The notes below the pieces were generated by a model. It made no database searches, had not been told where the DNA came from, and worked only from the letters and a program-made list of their open reading frames with translations. Below are positions 52,571 through 63,435 of a DNA stretch of 64,000 nt, in pieces. A program made the position numbers and the translations under genes. The DNA is from Sodalis praecaptivus. Its GTDB lineage: Bacteria; Pseudomonadota; Gammaproteobacteria; Enterobacterales; Enterobacteriaceae. The number at the start of each line of letters is the position of its first letter. Position 1 is the stretch's first letter. Where the stretch lies: the NCBI RefSeq assembly GCF_000517425.1, contig NZ_CP006569.1, positions 2,904,760 through 2,968,759 of the forward strand, given 5' to 3'.

Positions 52571-53228
52571 AGAGAAATTCTCCAAAAAGAGGGAGTGATG
52601 TAAAGCGAATCAAATATTTAAGACTTAATATTACAGCTTTTAAGTAAATAAAGAAAAATGATTATTCGCTTATACTGGAAAAATTCAGCAGTGTCGCCTG
52701 CGCAGGCTCATTTTAGACAGATAGGTTATTGCACCGCAAGGAGATTTCACCAAAATTCGCGTAGCCGTCGGGAATTGCCGATTTCCCCTCTTTTGTCACC
52801 CCGTCCGCACGTCCATCGCACGCCCCAAATTGTCTAAAAAACGAACAGAACCATAAGCAATTTACTTAGAAATCAGTTTATTATGATTTTCCTTTCGATG
52901 AGGCAATATTATCATCAATCATTTCATATACATATTTTTAAAGAATAATTAATTATGGCTTATTACTTTTAGCGTACATTCAAACTTAAAAGTTAATTAT
53001 AATATATTGCCGCTCCGTTTAATCCTCCTCGCCCGGCGAGAGCGGGACATCGGGGCATGAGTGGTGTTTTTTTAACCTGCTGCAATTTGCCGGAGATAAT
53101 TGACCAACGTCAGTTAAATTTATAAAACAAAACCTGTTATAATCGGCGCACATGGCGTTGAACGCCGACGCGTAGCGCTACGCCAAGCGCGGCGCCAGTC
53201 TTAATATTCACTGATAACGGGGACAATA
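52571..53228. other. Divergent spacer between uvrY and yecF
   Basis: About 650 bases, strongly AT-rich around 52850-53000. It should contain the uvrY and yecF promoters. E. coli has sdiA near here; no remnant is recognisable. Confidence 0.5.
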
Positions 53229-53453
53229 ATGGGCAACGTTGAATTTACCACCGATAGCGAAACCGCGGTACTGGCACAAGAACTCAACTGCATGAAGGCG
53301 ATGATGTCGCTGCTGTTAAAAGCCATTGGGCAAGCCGATGCCGGCAAGGTCATCATAAAAATGGAGAAATACATCAGCCAGCTTGATGATCCCGAACAGC
53401 AAGCAGTATTTACCAGTACCGTAAAACAGATAACCCACGCTTATCGTCAATAA
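53229..53453 (+). CDS. yecF: DUF2594 protein YecF
   Basis: A 74-residue helical protein matching enteric YecF: ELNCMKAMMSLLLKAIGQADAGKVIIKMEKYISQLDDPEQQAVFTSTVKQITHAYRQ. The family lies divergently from uvrY in enterics; its function is unknown. A GGGGACAAT ribosome-binding site precedes the ATG. Confidence 0.95.
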   Translation: MGNVEFTTDSETAVLAQELNCMKAMMSLLLKAIGQADAGKVIIKMEKYISQLDDPEQQAVFTSTVKQITHAYRQ

Positions 53454-53575
53454 AGACCCGTCCCGCGCCGCGGGTCAGGCCGGCTCAGCCGGTCGTGGCG
53501 ATCGTTTACCCGCTTACCTATCCCGGCGGCACCGTGGTAGACTCATGCCACGGTTCCCCGACTTCATTTATTGCC

Positions 53576-53920
53576 ATGACGCTGCTGTTCAAAGCCCTGC
53601 TGGGCGCATTAGTGGTGGTGCTAATCGCGCTGCTGTCCAAAACCCGTAACTACTATATTGCCGGTCTGTTGCCGCTATTCCCCACCTTTGCGCTTCTCGC
53701 CCATTATATCGTCGGTTCCGAGCGCGGCAGCGAAGCGCTGCGCATGACGATTCTTTTTGGTATTTGGGCCGTCATCCCCTATCTGGTCTACCTGATATCC
53801 CTGTATGGCTTTGTCGGCGCCATGCGCTTGCCGCTGGCGCTGTCCAGCGCCGTGGTCTGCTGGGGACTCGCCGCATGGCTATTGATCATCGTCTGGCGCC
53901 GCTGGTATGGACTCAATTAA
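53576..53920 (+). CDS. glpM: GlpM family membrane protein
   Basis: A 114-residue inner-membrane protein with four hydrophobic segments. It matches GlpM: LLFKALLGALVVVLIALLSKTRNYYIAGLLPLFPTFALLAHYIVGSERGSEALR. Pseudomonas GlpM affects alginate production; the enteric role is unknown. The frame is open upstream to 53495, but the family N-terminus and ATG at 53576 favour the shorter form. Confidence 0.92.
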   Translation: MTLLFKALLGALVVVLIALLSKTRNYYIAGLLPLFPTFALLAHYIVGSERGSEALRMTILFGIWAVIPYLVYLISLYGFVGAMRLPLALSSAVVCWGLAAWLLIIVWRRWYGLN

Positions 53921-54007
53921 CGCGCGGCACGCCGACGCCTGCGGGGGAATTTCGCGAGCTTTTGCGAAAAAGAACTATACTCAGCGTACCCCTCTCTGGA
54001 GACAACC

Positions 54008-54193
54008 ATGAAAAACATCGGGATAATTGTTTTTATTGCGCTTGTTGGTCTGTCGTTAACCGGATGCGCCGACTCATCGCCCACGACGACGCGAACCTCA
54101 GAACCTGTACCGCACGGCAGCCCGCAAAATGTCGGGAACTGTACCTGCAGCAGTTTAATTTCCTGCAGTTGCGGTTCGCCGTCCGCGCCTTGA
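54008..54193 (+). CDS. Small lipoprotein (61 aa)
   Basis: A signal peptide with lipobox LTGC (Cys20) precedes a short Ser/Thr-rich mature part that ends with four more cysteines (NCTCSSLISCSCG). It should be anchored in a membrane of the envelope. CTCTGGAGACAACC gives a good ribosome-binding site. I do not recognise the family. It lies between glpM and a convergent AraC regulator. Confidence 0.7.
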   Translation: MKNIGIIVFIALVGLSLTGCADSSPTTTRTSEPVPHGSPQNVGNCTCSSLISCSCGSPSAP

Positions 54194-54223
54194 CGATAAT
54201 GCGGTAAAGCGCGCCGCGCTAGA

Positions 54224-55255
54224 CTAAAGCGAGCGTAACCACGCGACCTGTGATTCTTCCATCGCATCCAACGCCCAAATATCCTGACGCTGTTTGCGCG
54301 CCTGTGAAGGTGTGGTGCCATAGGTCGTAATAAACAGACGATTAAACGTGGCCGGCTCTAAATGCCAATAATAGGCGATCTCGGCAATGCGCCAGCGGCT
54401 ATAGCGCGGGTGCAAAAGCATACGCGTGGCCGCCGTGAGGCGTTTTTTGCGGATATGCGCGGCCACGCCACCATAGGGCTCAAATAACCGATATAATGAC
54501 GAACGGGATAAACCATACTGCTGGCCTATGAGATCCGCGGTCAAGCCGGGTAATTGCAGATGCTGATGAATGTATTGGCAGATCCGGCTGATCACCAAAA
54601 GCCGGGTATCCGCCATCAGCGGCTGGCCGAAACTGACCGAAGTCTTAATAGCGCTTATCAAAAAATCAATCACCGGACGGGCGATGCGGCTCGCCTCGGT
54701 GGCGGTGATGTCAATGCTGTAGGCCATAAGTTGATGAACATGGCTGGCGATAAGTTTATTGAGTAATTCGCCGCGGCGAATGACCTTGCCATGCAACGAA
54801 GCGGTATCGTCTATCTCCACCAATAGCTGGCGCGGAATGACGACATACATGGCGTGCGCCAGCGACGTGTCGCGCCCCTCTTTCAACTTCAGGTTAAGCG
54901 GCTGCAAAACATCGATCAGCAAAATATCTTCAGGTTCAAGGGATAGAGCAAGTCGTCCCAGGTTACCCTCTATGCCCCCTTCCAGCATAATGACCAACAA
55001 AAAATGATCATTCAAATCGCCGCCGTGTGAGGGGAAATTCACAAACGTTTGCCCCGTGGCCCGAATATGCCCGCAGATAAAAATATCAAAATGATGCGCT
55101 TCGACACTCCAATTGAGGATGTCCACCTGCGAACGGGTGAAATGCGATTGCAGCAGAGAGGCATTGACGCCTGAGCGCCAGCGTTCAATCTTTGAGGAAG
55201 GTATTTCCCCCTCAACTGTATTGTCATGAATAATTCGAGCGTTTTCGTCTTTCAT
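54224..55255 (-). CDS. AraC family regulator (AraC-binding-like N-terminus)
   Basis: A 343-residue regulator. The N-terminal 200 residues resemble the AraC_binding_2 sensor type (RSQVDILNWSVEAHHFDIFICGHI), and the C-terminal 100 residues are the double helix-turn-helix: LPGLTADLIGQQYGLSRSSLYRLFEPYGGVAAHIRKKRL and WRIAEIAYYWHLEPATFNRLFITTYGTTPSQARK. Members often control aromatic or amide metabolism. No target operon is adjacent. Confidence 0.88.
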   Translation of the reverse strand: MKDENARIIHDNTVEGEIPSSKIERWRSGVNASLLQSHFTRSQVDILNWSVEAHHFDIFICGHIRATGQTFVNFPSHGGDLNDHFLLVIMLEGGIEGNLGRLALSLEPEDILLIDVLQPLNLKLKEGRDTSLAHAMYVVIPRQLLVEIDDTASLHGKVIRRGELLNKLIASHVHQLMAYSIDITATEASRIARPVIDFLISAIKTSVSFGQPLMADTRLLVISRICQYIHQHLQLPGLTADLIGQQYGLSRSSLYRLFEPYGGVAAHIRKKRLTAATRMLLHPRYSRWRIAEIAYYWHLEPATFNRLFITTYGTTPSQARKQRQDIWALDAMEESQVAWLRSL

Positions 55256-56240
55256 GGTGCTGCCTTAAAGGGGACAGGCGTACCCACGCACGCAATCACT
55301 CCCCAAAGAATCAATTGGACAGGTTTCCCTTTTAACGCGTTCAGTGTGCTTTTTATTTATCACCGACCTGCTGGGAGGCACTCTGATTATATCGCTAAAT
55401 TCAAAAAGGATGGCATAGATTTATTATCTTGAAGTGAATATTTTTACAGCGCGCTGAGATGGCATGTCGCTGCCTGTGGATAAACAGTAAAAACAAGCGG
55501 TTGATTTATTTACTACCTCTTGCTGGCTGTCAAGTGAAATTAGCATTTCACCGCCCCGTTCGTAGGTACATTCCGGCCAATTTAGCCTTATGTGCTCTGA
55601 CACCCTCGCCGATAACCAACGTATGACGTTATGCGGAAAAATAGCGTGCAGACGGGTTTAAAAACCGTCACATTCTCATTTTTGTCACGCGAAATAACAT
55701 TGACTTATAATGCATAACATATCAGCAATTTTATTACTTATTTCTGCATGAAAAGGACGGGTTAATTCTGAATTTTGATCAATGCCGCAGTTGCCAGGCG
55801 TGAAAGAGTTAAACTTGCCATTGTGCGGTCGCCCCCTCTCGTCGGCGAATTGGCCTTTCAGCATGTGGCATCAGCGATATAATTCGTATTGTTGGTGGTA
55901 AAGGTGTTTTGTAACGGTCTGCGGCGAAAGCGAAAATGAAGCAATTATTATCAGGGTCTGCCAAGCATAGGCGCCTCAAAGGAATGCGAACGACAAACCG
56001 CGCCCGTGATGTTTATTTCGGCGGTGTACAGGCGGGAATGGCTTGACACACCCTGTCTCATGGCGAAGCCGGCCGTCCTTGGCGAACGGCTGATGTCCCG
56101 ATTCCGTCATTTTCCGCCGTCCGGTGCCCACCCCACACCTAAACGGTGTAGAAACTTATGCCGCCGCCGGGTTCATACTTAGCCCCGGCGGGCCTGGAAC
56201 GCGATAAGACAAAGGATTCGGTCAGAAAGGAAAGGCGAAT
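55256..56240. other. Long spacer upstream of the GhoT/OrtT-like gene
   Basis: Almost 1 kb, mixed composition, no supported gene. The right end provides the leader of the small toxin gene, with GAAAGGAAAGGCG before its ATG. I looked for a GhoS-like antitoxin and found none. Confidence 0.5.
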
Positions 56241-56426
56241 ATGGACACGCTGACAACATGGCAACTCATTGTAGCAAGCTACCTCGCGGGTATTGCCGTT
56301 ACCGGGTTTTTAACGTTTTTCTTCAGCCGCGATCCGTCCCTCGGGATACGCCTACTGTGCTCAGCTCTGATAGCTGTAACCTGGCCGCTCAGCTTTCCAC
56401 TGGTGCTCATTTTTATCCTGCTATAG
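56241..56426 (+). CDS. GhoT/OrtT-like membrane toxin
   Basis: A 61-residue protein with two membrane segments (about 8-26 and 39-60). The end IRLLCSALIAVTWPLSFPLVLIFILL closely follows the GhoT/OrtT consensus (IRLLSAFLVG-TWPMS-PVALLFSLF), and the FFFSRDPS loop matches the SH(E/D)K loop in place. GhoT and OrtT lyse or slow cells by membrane damage. There is no ghoS-like antitoxin gene next to it, so it resembles the orphan OrtT in arrangement. Confidence 0.82.
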   Translation: MDTLTTWQLIVASYLAGIAVTGFLTFFFSRDPSLGIRLLCSALIAVTWPLSFPLVLIFILL

Positions 56427-57127
56427 AACAGCCAAGAAAAAGGTCTGGATGGGAAACAGAAGGAATCTTAACGCGAAGGCGATTCGGGCGGTGTCACTCC
56501 ACCTATCCCTGAAATGAAAACCGGCCGCACCTGGCCGGCCTCATTAAGTTGTCCCCACCCGGCGCTTATCTCCGGAACTCGCCAGACGGCGGTTTTAGCT
56601 CTGCAATGGGGATAACTATTTATACCATTTAAGAGGATTCTGCTTCAATACCAAATGAGAATGAAAATCACATCTATTTGCATATAAGGCCGTTGTCGGC
56701 AGAATGTGCCCTATCGTCCCAAGCCACGTGACTGAGAACGAGGTAGAGACACCACACTCGCACCGACGTCGGTTCCTTTGTGGCAAAAATTTGTCTCTTT
56801 TTTGGTGCCGATGCCTTCCCTATGTACCCTATGATTGATCTCCCCTGTGTGACTTAGCTATTGCACGTAGCCATGCATAGCTGTGCCGCAAGCGGAATTC
56901 ACAAAGTAATCACCGCGCAAGCATAAATGCTTTACACTGTCATCGAAGCTGCTGTTAGGGCAAACGCGGGTTGGCCGCTAACGACTTGGCCCAAGGGCCG
57001 CTAAGATGAGGGCCTTGCAGGCGAACGCGCCGCCGACCGGGCTAATGAGCGCTGCGCCTGGCAGGCAAGCAGGCGTTTCGATCCAGTAAACGACGCTGCC
57101 TTCAGACGGGAATGGACCGGATATATT
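56427..57127. other. Spacer without a supported gene
   Basis: About 700 bases. A strong hairpin (CCGGCC/GGCCGG arms at 56521-56538, with T on the minus-strand side) follows the toxin gene and may terminate transcripts. No other structure. Confidence 0.45.
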
Positions 57128-57241
57128 ATGCAAAAATGGGTTTGCCAACATAAATTGGGCGTATTGCTAATTGTGGTGCTGGCGCTTGAGTTATTAATGT
57201 ATTTATTAACGTCCTCCTGGTTTCCTTGGGCAAGGGGATAA
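57128..57241 (+). CDS. Tiny membrane protein (37 aa)
   Basis: A small frame, MQKWVCQHKLG followed by one hydrophobic helix (VLLIVVLALELLMYLL) and a short aromatic end SSWFPWARG. The composition is right for a single-span membrane protein, but the ribosome-binding site is weak. Unknown family; listed as a possible gene only. Confidence 0.35.
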   Translation: MQKWVCQHKLGVLLIVVLALELLMYLLTSSWFPWARG

Positions 57242-57634
57242 CCTGTCTCAATTCCGCTTCAAATGCATGGGATCATTGTGCGCAACGGCTTTACGCCTCG
57301 TTAACCCTAAAGGCGATACTGTTGCCAATCGCTTGCATACGTCTTAGCCAATTATGCCTGGTGCACACTATAATTTCACACTGCGAAAAAACGCCCCTCA
57401 TCTTGCTGTGCTGAGCCTATTGGTTGCACTCGCAATGCTATGAATGCGGCGAAATTATCTCCCTGACTTCGATTTTCCCGCTGGCTTTTATAAGTAAATT
57501 ATTATGCTTTCCACCACGGTCGGATTTCTTATCGAGGGTAAAATACTCTTTACCCACACCAAAACATGTGTGATTTTCATTCTCGCAAGGTGAAGAGGAT
57601 ACGAAACACATTACTTGTTTCAGGAGGAATAATC
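57242..57634. other. Spacer before PAS-LuxR paralogue 2
   Basis: About 390 AT-rich bases on the right half; presumably the regulator's promoter. No gene seen. Confidence 0.4.
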
Positions 57635-58348
57635 ATGGATTGCAGCAATCCGTCATCGGACACTATTTTGAATATTGATTCTTTGGGGAAAATTCCCCTC
57701 ATCGCCATCATGGAACACGCTTCCATTCCTTGGGCGATAAAAGATACGGAATCAAGGATAGTCTATATGAATAACGCGGCCGTTGAATGTCTCAATCTCC
57801 CGGTAGGTTTCGATTTTGAAGGCCGCAAAGATGAAGAGTTACCGCATCCTTGCTCTGAATTTGCCGAAGAGATCCAAGCACAGGACAGAAAGGCGGAAGC
57901 CAGTAGAGAGGGCACGGAAACTATTATAACCTCCTATTTCGGCCGCGAGGGACATATGGCCCCCTTTTACACGCCAAAATTCCCCCTGTATGATAATGAG
58001 GGAAACGTTATAGGGACCATGCTTTATCAGAAAAAATTTGAATTTATTCATCTCTGCGATTTCTTTAACGACCTTTCCCCCTCGGTAATCACGCTTGACA
58101 CACCCGATAATACTTTTAATGAAAAAGAATTAGATATTATATTTTATGCGCTACAGCGCATGGATGAAAAGGAGATAGCCAATAATCTGCATCTATCCCA
58201 AAGGGCCGTCGAAAAAAGATTGAATACCCTTTATAGCAAACTCGGTATCAACACTCTCAGCGCGCTCAGAGATTACTGCCATCATTCCGGACATAATCGC
58301 TACATACCCAAAAAACTTCTGCGCTCCGGCGTTAATTTTTTCTGGTGA
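57635..58348 (+). CDS. PAS-LuxR transcriptional regulator, paralogue 2
   Basis: A 237-residue regulator with the same layout and length as the product of 12813-13526. PAS part: PLIAIMEHASIPWAIKDTESRIVYMNNAAVECLNLPVGFDFEGRKDEELP. LuxR helix-turn-helix: EKEIANNLHLSQRAVEKRLNTLYSKLGI. End: YIPKKLLRSGVNFFW. The ATG at 57635 follows AGGAGGAATAATC; the open frame 69 bases upstream is not conserved. Two such regulators in one region point to a small family with separate inputs. Ligand and targets unknown. Confidence 0.87.
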   Translation: MDCSNPSSDTILNIDSLGKIPLIAIMEHASIPWAIKDTESRIVYMNNAAVECLNLPVGFDFEGRKDEELPHPCSEFAEEIQAQDRKAEASREGTETIITSYFGREGHMAPFYTPKFPLYDNEGNVIGTMLYQKKFEFIHLCDFFNDLSPSVITLDTPDNTFNEKELDIIFYALQRMDEKEIANNLHLSQRAVEKRLNTLYSKLGINTLSALRDYCHHSGHNRYIPKKLLRSGVNFFW

Positions 58349-58790
58349 AACCTCAGCGCCGAGGGGCAAAAGCCATGAATAACGTTTCGTTACCGCGATG
58401 CAGGCTGGAGAAAATGCCCATGGGTCCTGGTTATCCTTAGCCATGCTTTAGGGGGGACAAAACTATGCCTATCGACGCTATACGTTGTGCCTATTTACTT
58501 GATCTTTTTTAACGATGCGACCTTGCGGCAATGTAGCTACATAATGATGTAGGCAAAGGCGGCCCCCTGCAGTCGAGAGCACTGCTTCGCCCCTTTTCGG
58601 TCGAGACCTCACGCCTTGCCGCCCTGATGTCGGGGCTTGGGGTGAACGATTTAAGCCGCGACGAGAAACAACGATGGCGTCGTCAAACGGTTTATGCATT
58701 ACATCAGAATATTGACATCGCTAGCCTTCACTTTCCACATCTCTCGTTCAAGGACTCCTCCGCCCTGGCAGGCGGAAGGCCCATTTTTTG
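58349..58790. other. Spacer between PAS-LuxR paralogue 2 and the acyltransferase
   Basis: About 440 bases. A forward frame ending after 58627 looks partly protein-like (SRLAALMSGLGVNDLSRDEKQRWRRQ) but has no ribosome-binding site and no known family; it may be a gene scrap. A hairpin CCGCC/GGCGG near 58768-58783 followed by T-rich sequence may terminate it. Confidence 0.4.
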
Positions 58791-60728
58791 TCAAAATCTG
58801 ATATCTGCAAGCACGGTTTGATTTTTTCTTAACCATGAAGGGTTAAAATGCCCGGCGTCAGCATAAACATATTCGCCATCATCTATCAATTTACATTGCC
58901 CGGCAGCACAGACGTTATCAAAGATATCGATGATTTTGGCGCCAGAGGCTTTTGCTTTTTCCGCTAGCAATGCCAAGAAATCGGACTGTTCTCGTTCCAG
59001 TTTGAAATCTAATTTCTCATGGGAGTTATAAGATACAAATGGCTGTAGCCTTACCCGATGCATTCCCGGGAATACATCCGTTATATATGGCGCGTCTTTG
59101 ATAAAAAACACATTTTTACCTTTTGCTGTCAGCTCTTTTATCGTCGCCATCATGCTAGTAACGGCAAGATCTCGTCCTTTGGGAACATTAATAGAATATT
59201 TCTCTCCTTTATCCTGAAAGAAATAATCGTTCCTGCTATAGAAGTACATGTACCAGGCACCACCCAAAACCACGTTTTTGATATCTTCTTTGCTATTGAT
59301 TGTCTCGAGCGCCGCGCTTCGCATATTCCAGCAATTAGTTCTTCTTTGGTCATCCGTATAGACGTTAGGAATAGGAATACATCCGCCACCAGCAGCAATG
59401 ATAATCTCTGGAGGGTTTTCCCTGCCTACGACCCGACCATAAAGCGATTCTGCCAAATTGGCAACATGAGAGTCACCTAAAAAATAATAACTTTCCTTCC
59501 CGGCAGGTGTCAGTGTATAAACGCCGGTTGCATTGTCATTAAATTCAGTCAGGCCAAATTTGTTATAATTACTTTTTAGGAAAGTCCACTCATTTTCAGT
59601 GGGTAAATTAACCTCATTGATCCTCGAGTTGGAACCAATAAGTAAGAAAGAGAGGAATGGAATAACGATCATTGTTGAGAACAAGTAATAAGAAACCGTC
59701 AACTCTTTGCGGGCAATGGGTTTCTCCGCTTTCGAGTAAATGAGGTATGCCAGCATCATGGCAATCATCAGACAAAGCGCGTTAACTTTTACCGAAGCAT
59801 GACCGGTAATAATGGAAGCGAAGCTCATTAACGGCCAATGCACTAAATACAATGGGTAACTGATCAGACCGATAAAGACTAATGACTTCAGGGAAAGGAT
59901 CCTGCTGACGATGGTCCCCTCTCCATAGAGAATAACCAGTGCCGACCCGAACACTACGGGGATCGCCGCAAAGCCGGGGAAATATTTTTGTGAGGGGACG
60001 AGAAAAATGGAAACGAGTACAAGTCCCAATCCCATCAGCGCTATATTATTTTTGCCTTTAACGCCAGGGGATACTTTCATCCTATTCGTATAGAGAACTG
60101 AAAATAGGCTCCCCACCATCAGTTCCCATGAGCGTCCCAAAGGCGAATAATAGGCGGCAGCGGGATGATTATAAATATCATAAATGTTTATAATAAATGA
60201 AGCAACAATGAAAAAAACAATCCCTTTCACCTCTATCTTCTTTCTGACCAACATAACAATAATTAGCGGCCAAAATATGTAGAATTGCTCCTCGATAGCA
60301 AGACTCCATATGTGAAGCGTTGGTTTGAATATCGAGGCTTTATCAAAATAGCTATCTTCACTCCAGAGAAGAAAGTTTTCCGTGAATAGGCTAGAGAAAA
60401 TAACATGTTTCAACGCAGTGGCAAATTCTGTCGTTGACAACAGAAACCAGGATAAGAACACCACGCCAAGCAAAGTCAGTATCAGTGCCGGATAAATTCG
60501 CCTAACTCTTTTTTTGTAGAAAGATAAGAGGGAGAACTCCCCTTTAAGGATCTCTTTTCGGATAATTGATGTTATCAAAAAACCGGATATAACAAAAAAT
60601 ATATCAACACCGACATAGCCGCTTCTGAATAAAATAGGAAAGGCGTGATACATTAAGACTGACATTACCGCGATAGCTCGCAGGCCGTCAATATCCGGCC
60701 TATAATTTATTGCGCTGCCTTTTGCCAT
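58791..60728 (-). CDS. Acyltransferase family protein with SGNH domain (OafA/YrhL type)
   Basis: A 645-residue inner-membrane acyltransferase-3 protein that O-acylates surface polysaccharide. The N-terminus RPDIDGLRAIAVMSVLMYHAFPILFRSGYVGVDIFFVISGFLI is the family signature, followed by about ten membrane helices and HIWSLAIEEQFYIFWP. From about 400 a periplasmic SGNH hydrolase-like domain has YFLGDSHVANL and the Asp/His block DAGHFNPSW at the end. It stands alone, probably modifying O-antigen or another glycan. Lower GC than its neighbours suggests transfer. Confidence 0.92.
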   Translation of the reverse strand: MAKGSAINYRPDIDGLRAIAVMSVLMYHAFPILFRSGYVGVDIFFVISGFLITSIIRKEILKGEFSLLSFYKKRVRRIYPALILTLLGVVFLSWFLLSTTEFATALKHVIFSSLFTENFLLWSEDSYFDKASIFKPTLHIWSLAIEEQFYIFWPLIIVMLVRKKIEVKGIVFFIVASFIINIYDIYNHPAAAYYSPLGRSWELMVGSLFSVLYTNRMKVSPGVKGKNNIALMGLGLVLVSIFLVPSQKYFPGFAAIPVVFGSALVILYGEGTIVSRILSLKSLVFIGLISYPLYLVHWPLMSFASIITGHASVKVNALCLMIAMMLAYLIYSKAEKPIARKELTVSYYLFSTMIVIPFLSFLLIGSNSRINEVNLPTENEWTFLKSNYNKFGLTEFNDNATGVYTLTPAGKESYYFLGDSHVANLAESLYGRVVGRENPPEIIIAAGGGCIPIPNVYTDDQRRTNCWNMRSAALETINSKEDIKNVVLGGAWYMYFYSRNDYFFQDKGEKYSINVPKGRDLAVTSMMATIKELTAKGKNVFFIKDAPYITDVFPGMHRVRLQPFVSYNSHEKLDFKLEREQSDFLALLAEKAKASGAKIIDIFDNVCAAGQCKLIDDGEYVYADAGHFNPSWLRKNQTVLADIRF

Positions 60729-61654
60729 AGCAATGTCCCAGAAATCGACCGGTTAAATGATGGTGTTTTTGTAATTTTTCGTAAAAACTATACCATAGTG
60801 ACTATTTTCCTATCAATACAGTCATACACCTCTACTGAGAATGACAGGCATCACTTTTTTGACGACGCATAAGACATGGGCAATGCCACTTTTAGGTTTC
60901 GTAGATGAAAGTTGTTTCTCAATCAACATGATATACTAAGCGGACACCATTTTCTGTCATTGCAATCGGTCTTTGGCACTAGAAATACCCTAACTGCTTT
61001 TCAGACTTACCCTATTGCCAAGCCAAGTGCAACGACCTTTAGGCCTGGCCTGACCTGGGTCTCATCCTCTGCCTTGCCGTCGCCCGGCGCGAGTGACTGA
61101 ATTGCCTCTTGACTTCATTTTTTGCGCACAGCTCAAGCCGCAGCCCAATCCCTAACCCCACGTTAGAAAAGTCATTTTGGACCGCTCTCGTTCCCGGTTT
61201 TTTAGGCAATCTTTATCCTCGACAACCCGATTTACTTACTATAGCGTTCGGCTCAAAGCACGTTCACTGCCTAGCCGCTCACCGCAACAGCCATTCATCA
61301 CCTAAAAGCGTTTAAAGGCCGTCTATAGGCCAGTAAATCGTATAGAAATAGCCAACCGGCGTGGTGACCGTGCTTTAGATATGCGCAGCGAAGCAGAGTT
61401 GTGCAGCGGCTGACGTGAGTTTCATTGATACTTGTATATCAGACCAGTTGCGCTCTCGTGTGCCACGCTGGGTTCGCCAGAGAGATGCCGGTGCAGATGC
61501 AGATGCAGAGGATGAAATGATAGGCTTAATGACTACCAAACGCATTTCTATGTACAAGCAGAGCATATAGGCCATGAGTTGCATGACACGAGTTCAATTA
61601 GATCACACGGGAAGAGAAGTATTACCGATAGAGGGAACATTAGGCTGTTGTTGT
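60729..61654. other. Long spacer without a supported gene
   Basis: About 925 bases. The left part is the leader of the acyltransferase gene. Short frames in the rest have no ribosome-binding site or family resemblance. Confidence 0.5.
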
Positions 61655-61730
<76 letters not shown>

Positions 61731-61904
61731 AACGCGGCAAATTATTCTCTTAATGAGCGCCGGTGTCAAATACTTCATGTCGGTTGCAGCAAAAAAATAG
61801 TCACTAACGCTTCTTTGGTTGAAGCCTGGTTGAATATTAATCACTGGTAACCGACTATTAACATCGCGCCCGGCGCTATTTGGCGCAAATTTCACCAAGA
61901 GCAA

Positions 61905-62615
61905 TCAGGAATGTCTGGCTCGCTCGCGAAACGCAGACGGATTGGTTTTGAAATGCCGGCGAAATATTGCACTAAAGTGGGCATGATTACTGAATCCACA
62001 CCGTCTGGCTATCTCAGCCACCGGCATTGCGGTAGTCAATAACAACTCACATCCTTTTTTGAGACGCTGTTGCGTCAACCATTTTTTTGCCGGCAGGCCA
62101 TAGCGCTCGCTAAAGAGTGCATTCAATTTATGGCTTGAGAGGCCAAGTTCCCGAGCATAGCGCGATACGGGCCATTTTCGGAGATAATTCTGTTGGAAAA
62201 AATCGAACAGCGTGTGGCTGATATTAAGCCCGATAAATCTACAAAGTAACTCGCTAAAATAGGGCTTATCAAGCCCGAGACAATAAAGATAAAGAAACCC
62301 GGCCGAGAGGGCACTATCCATGGAAAGTAGGCCCTCTAAGCAGGCAATCATCATTTTATCTAACGGCATTTTTTTATAACTTTCCGTTTGTAAAGTCTCT
62401 TGCCGGCACTTGGCCGCCTGAATGATAAGATCTTGTTGCAGAAAAATGAGGTGACCTGGATAACAGGTGAGAATAATACAGTCCTCTTTAGGCCAGTCAT
62501 CCATTTGCGTGCTGTCCTCTGACACCACAAGATGATTGGGTGGGATACTATATTTTTCGCCATTGATACTTAGCGTTCCGTTTTTTTTAAACACAATAAA
62601 CTGTAGCGTATTCAT
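61905..62615 (-). CDS. AraC family regulator
   Basis: A 236-residue regulator with a short sensor part and a C-terminal AraC DNA-binding domain: WPVSRYARELGLSSHKLNALFSERYGLPAKKWLTQQRLKKGCELLLTTAMPVAEIARRCGFSNHAHFSAIFRRHFKTNPSAFRE. The short N-terminus with 'hydrophobic-GE-Y-x-IPP-N-x-L' resembles regulators of type III secretion and acid-stress genes, but no such genes are in the window. The start ATG at 62615 is plausible. Confidence 0.87.
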   Translation of the reverse strand: MNTLQFIVFKKNGTLSINGEKYSIPPNHLVVSEDSTQMDDWPKEDCIILTCYPGHLIFLQQDLIIQAAKCRQETLQTESYKKMPLDKMMIACLEGLLSMDSALSAGFLYLYCLGLDKPYFSELLCRFIGLNISHTLFDFFQQNYLRKWPVSRYARELGLSSHKLNALFSERYGLPAKKWLTQQRLKKGCELLLTTAMPVAEIARRCGFSNHAHFSAIFRRHFKTNPSAFRERARHS

Positions 62616-63435
62616 TGATAGCCGTGATTCCTCAGCGATGTTTTACGTTAGGTCATTTAGCGTCTAATATTTAACGCAACCTTCTTCAACCGCGGGCTAA
62701 TCGTTTGAAACAGGATGATGTGAGAATAAACAGGAGCTATGTTCGCCCCACTAAAGTATAAAATTCCATCAGCTAAAGCCTTAGATGAGACTTTAATGAA
62801 AGCAAGGCATGGTTCTTAGCATTCGCTATAGCTAATCCCGGCGATCGCTTATTTTAGAGCTGAGACGTTTCAAAGAAAAGGCGTATTTCCCGGTGCCCTT
62901 GTTAATTGATTTTCACGCTGTTCCTCCTGGCGCCAGCGGCATAAGCGTAACTGAATTCAGCACCGTGACGTGTAGCGCATTGCGGCGGATAATGTCGCCA
63001 TAGTTCAGGCGAGGAGAGCAACAACGGTAAACCGCCAGCGGCCGTCATCTAACAGGCGGGTTCAATGGCCCCTGCGGCCAATCTTGATGTTCGTTGGCCT
63101 ACGGTACTCACTCTGTAGCGCACCGGCTTGGTTTTCACCGATGTATCGCGTTGCACGTCGATGCGCATAAACCTTAGCGCGTCAGGCCGTATCTCTCTTT
63201 GGGCGGCAGCCAGCGAGTGGCAAAAGCCGCCAAACCGCCTACGCCAGGCGCACTCTTCCTGCGCAGGCACCGGCCTAATCTAAAAATTTCAGGAAAACTT
63301 CAATTAAATTTGATTGAAGTCATAAATTCTAATGCACCACAATGATTTTATAACTCCATCACCCACGACCGGATAGAACTCTCTTTATGAGGGCCGTTAT
63401 CCATGCGCAAACGATTACCTTGAGGGAGTCAGAAA
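62616..63435. other. Spacer without a supported gene
   Basis: About 820 bases; leader regions of the AraC and DUF1883-like genes at the ends. A reverse frame (63049-63270) has no ribosome-binding site or family. Confidence 0.5.
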
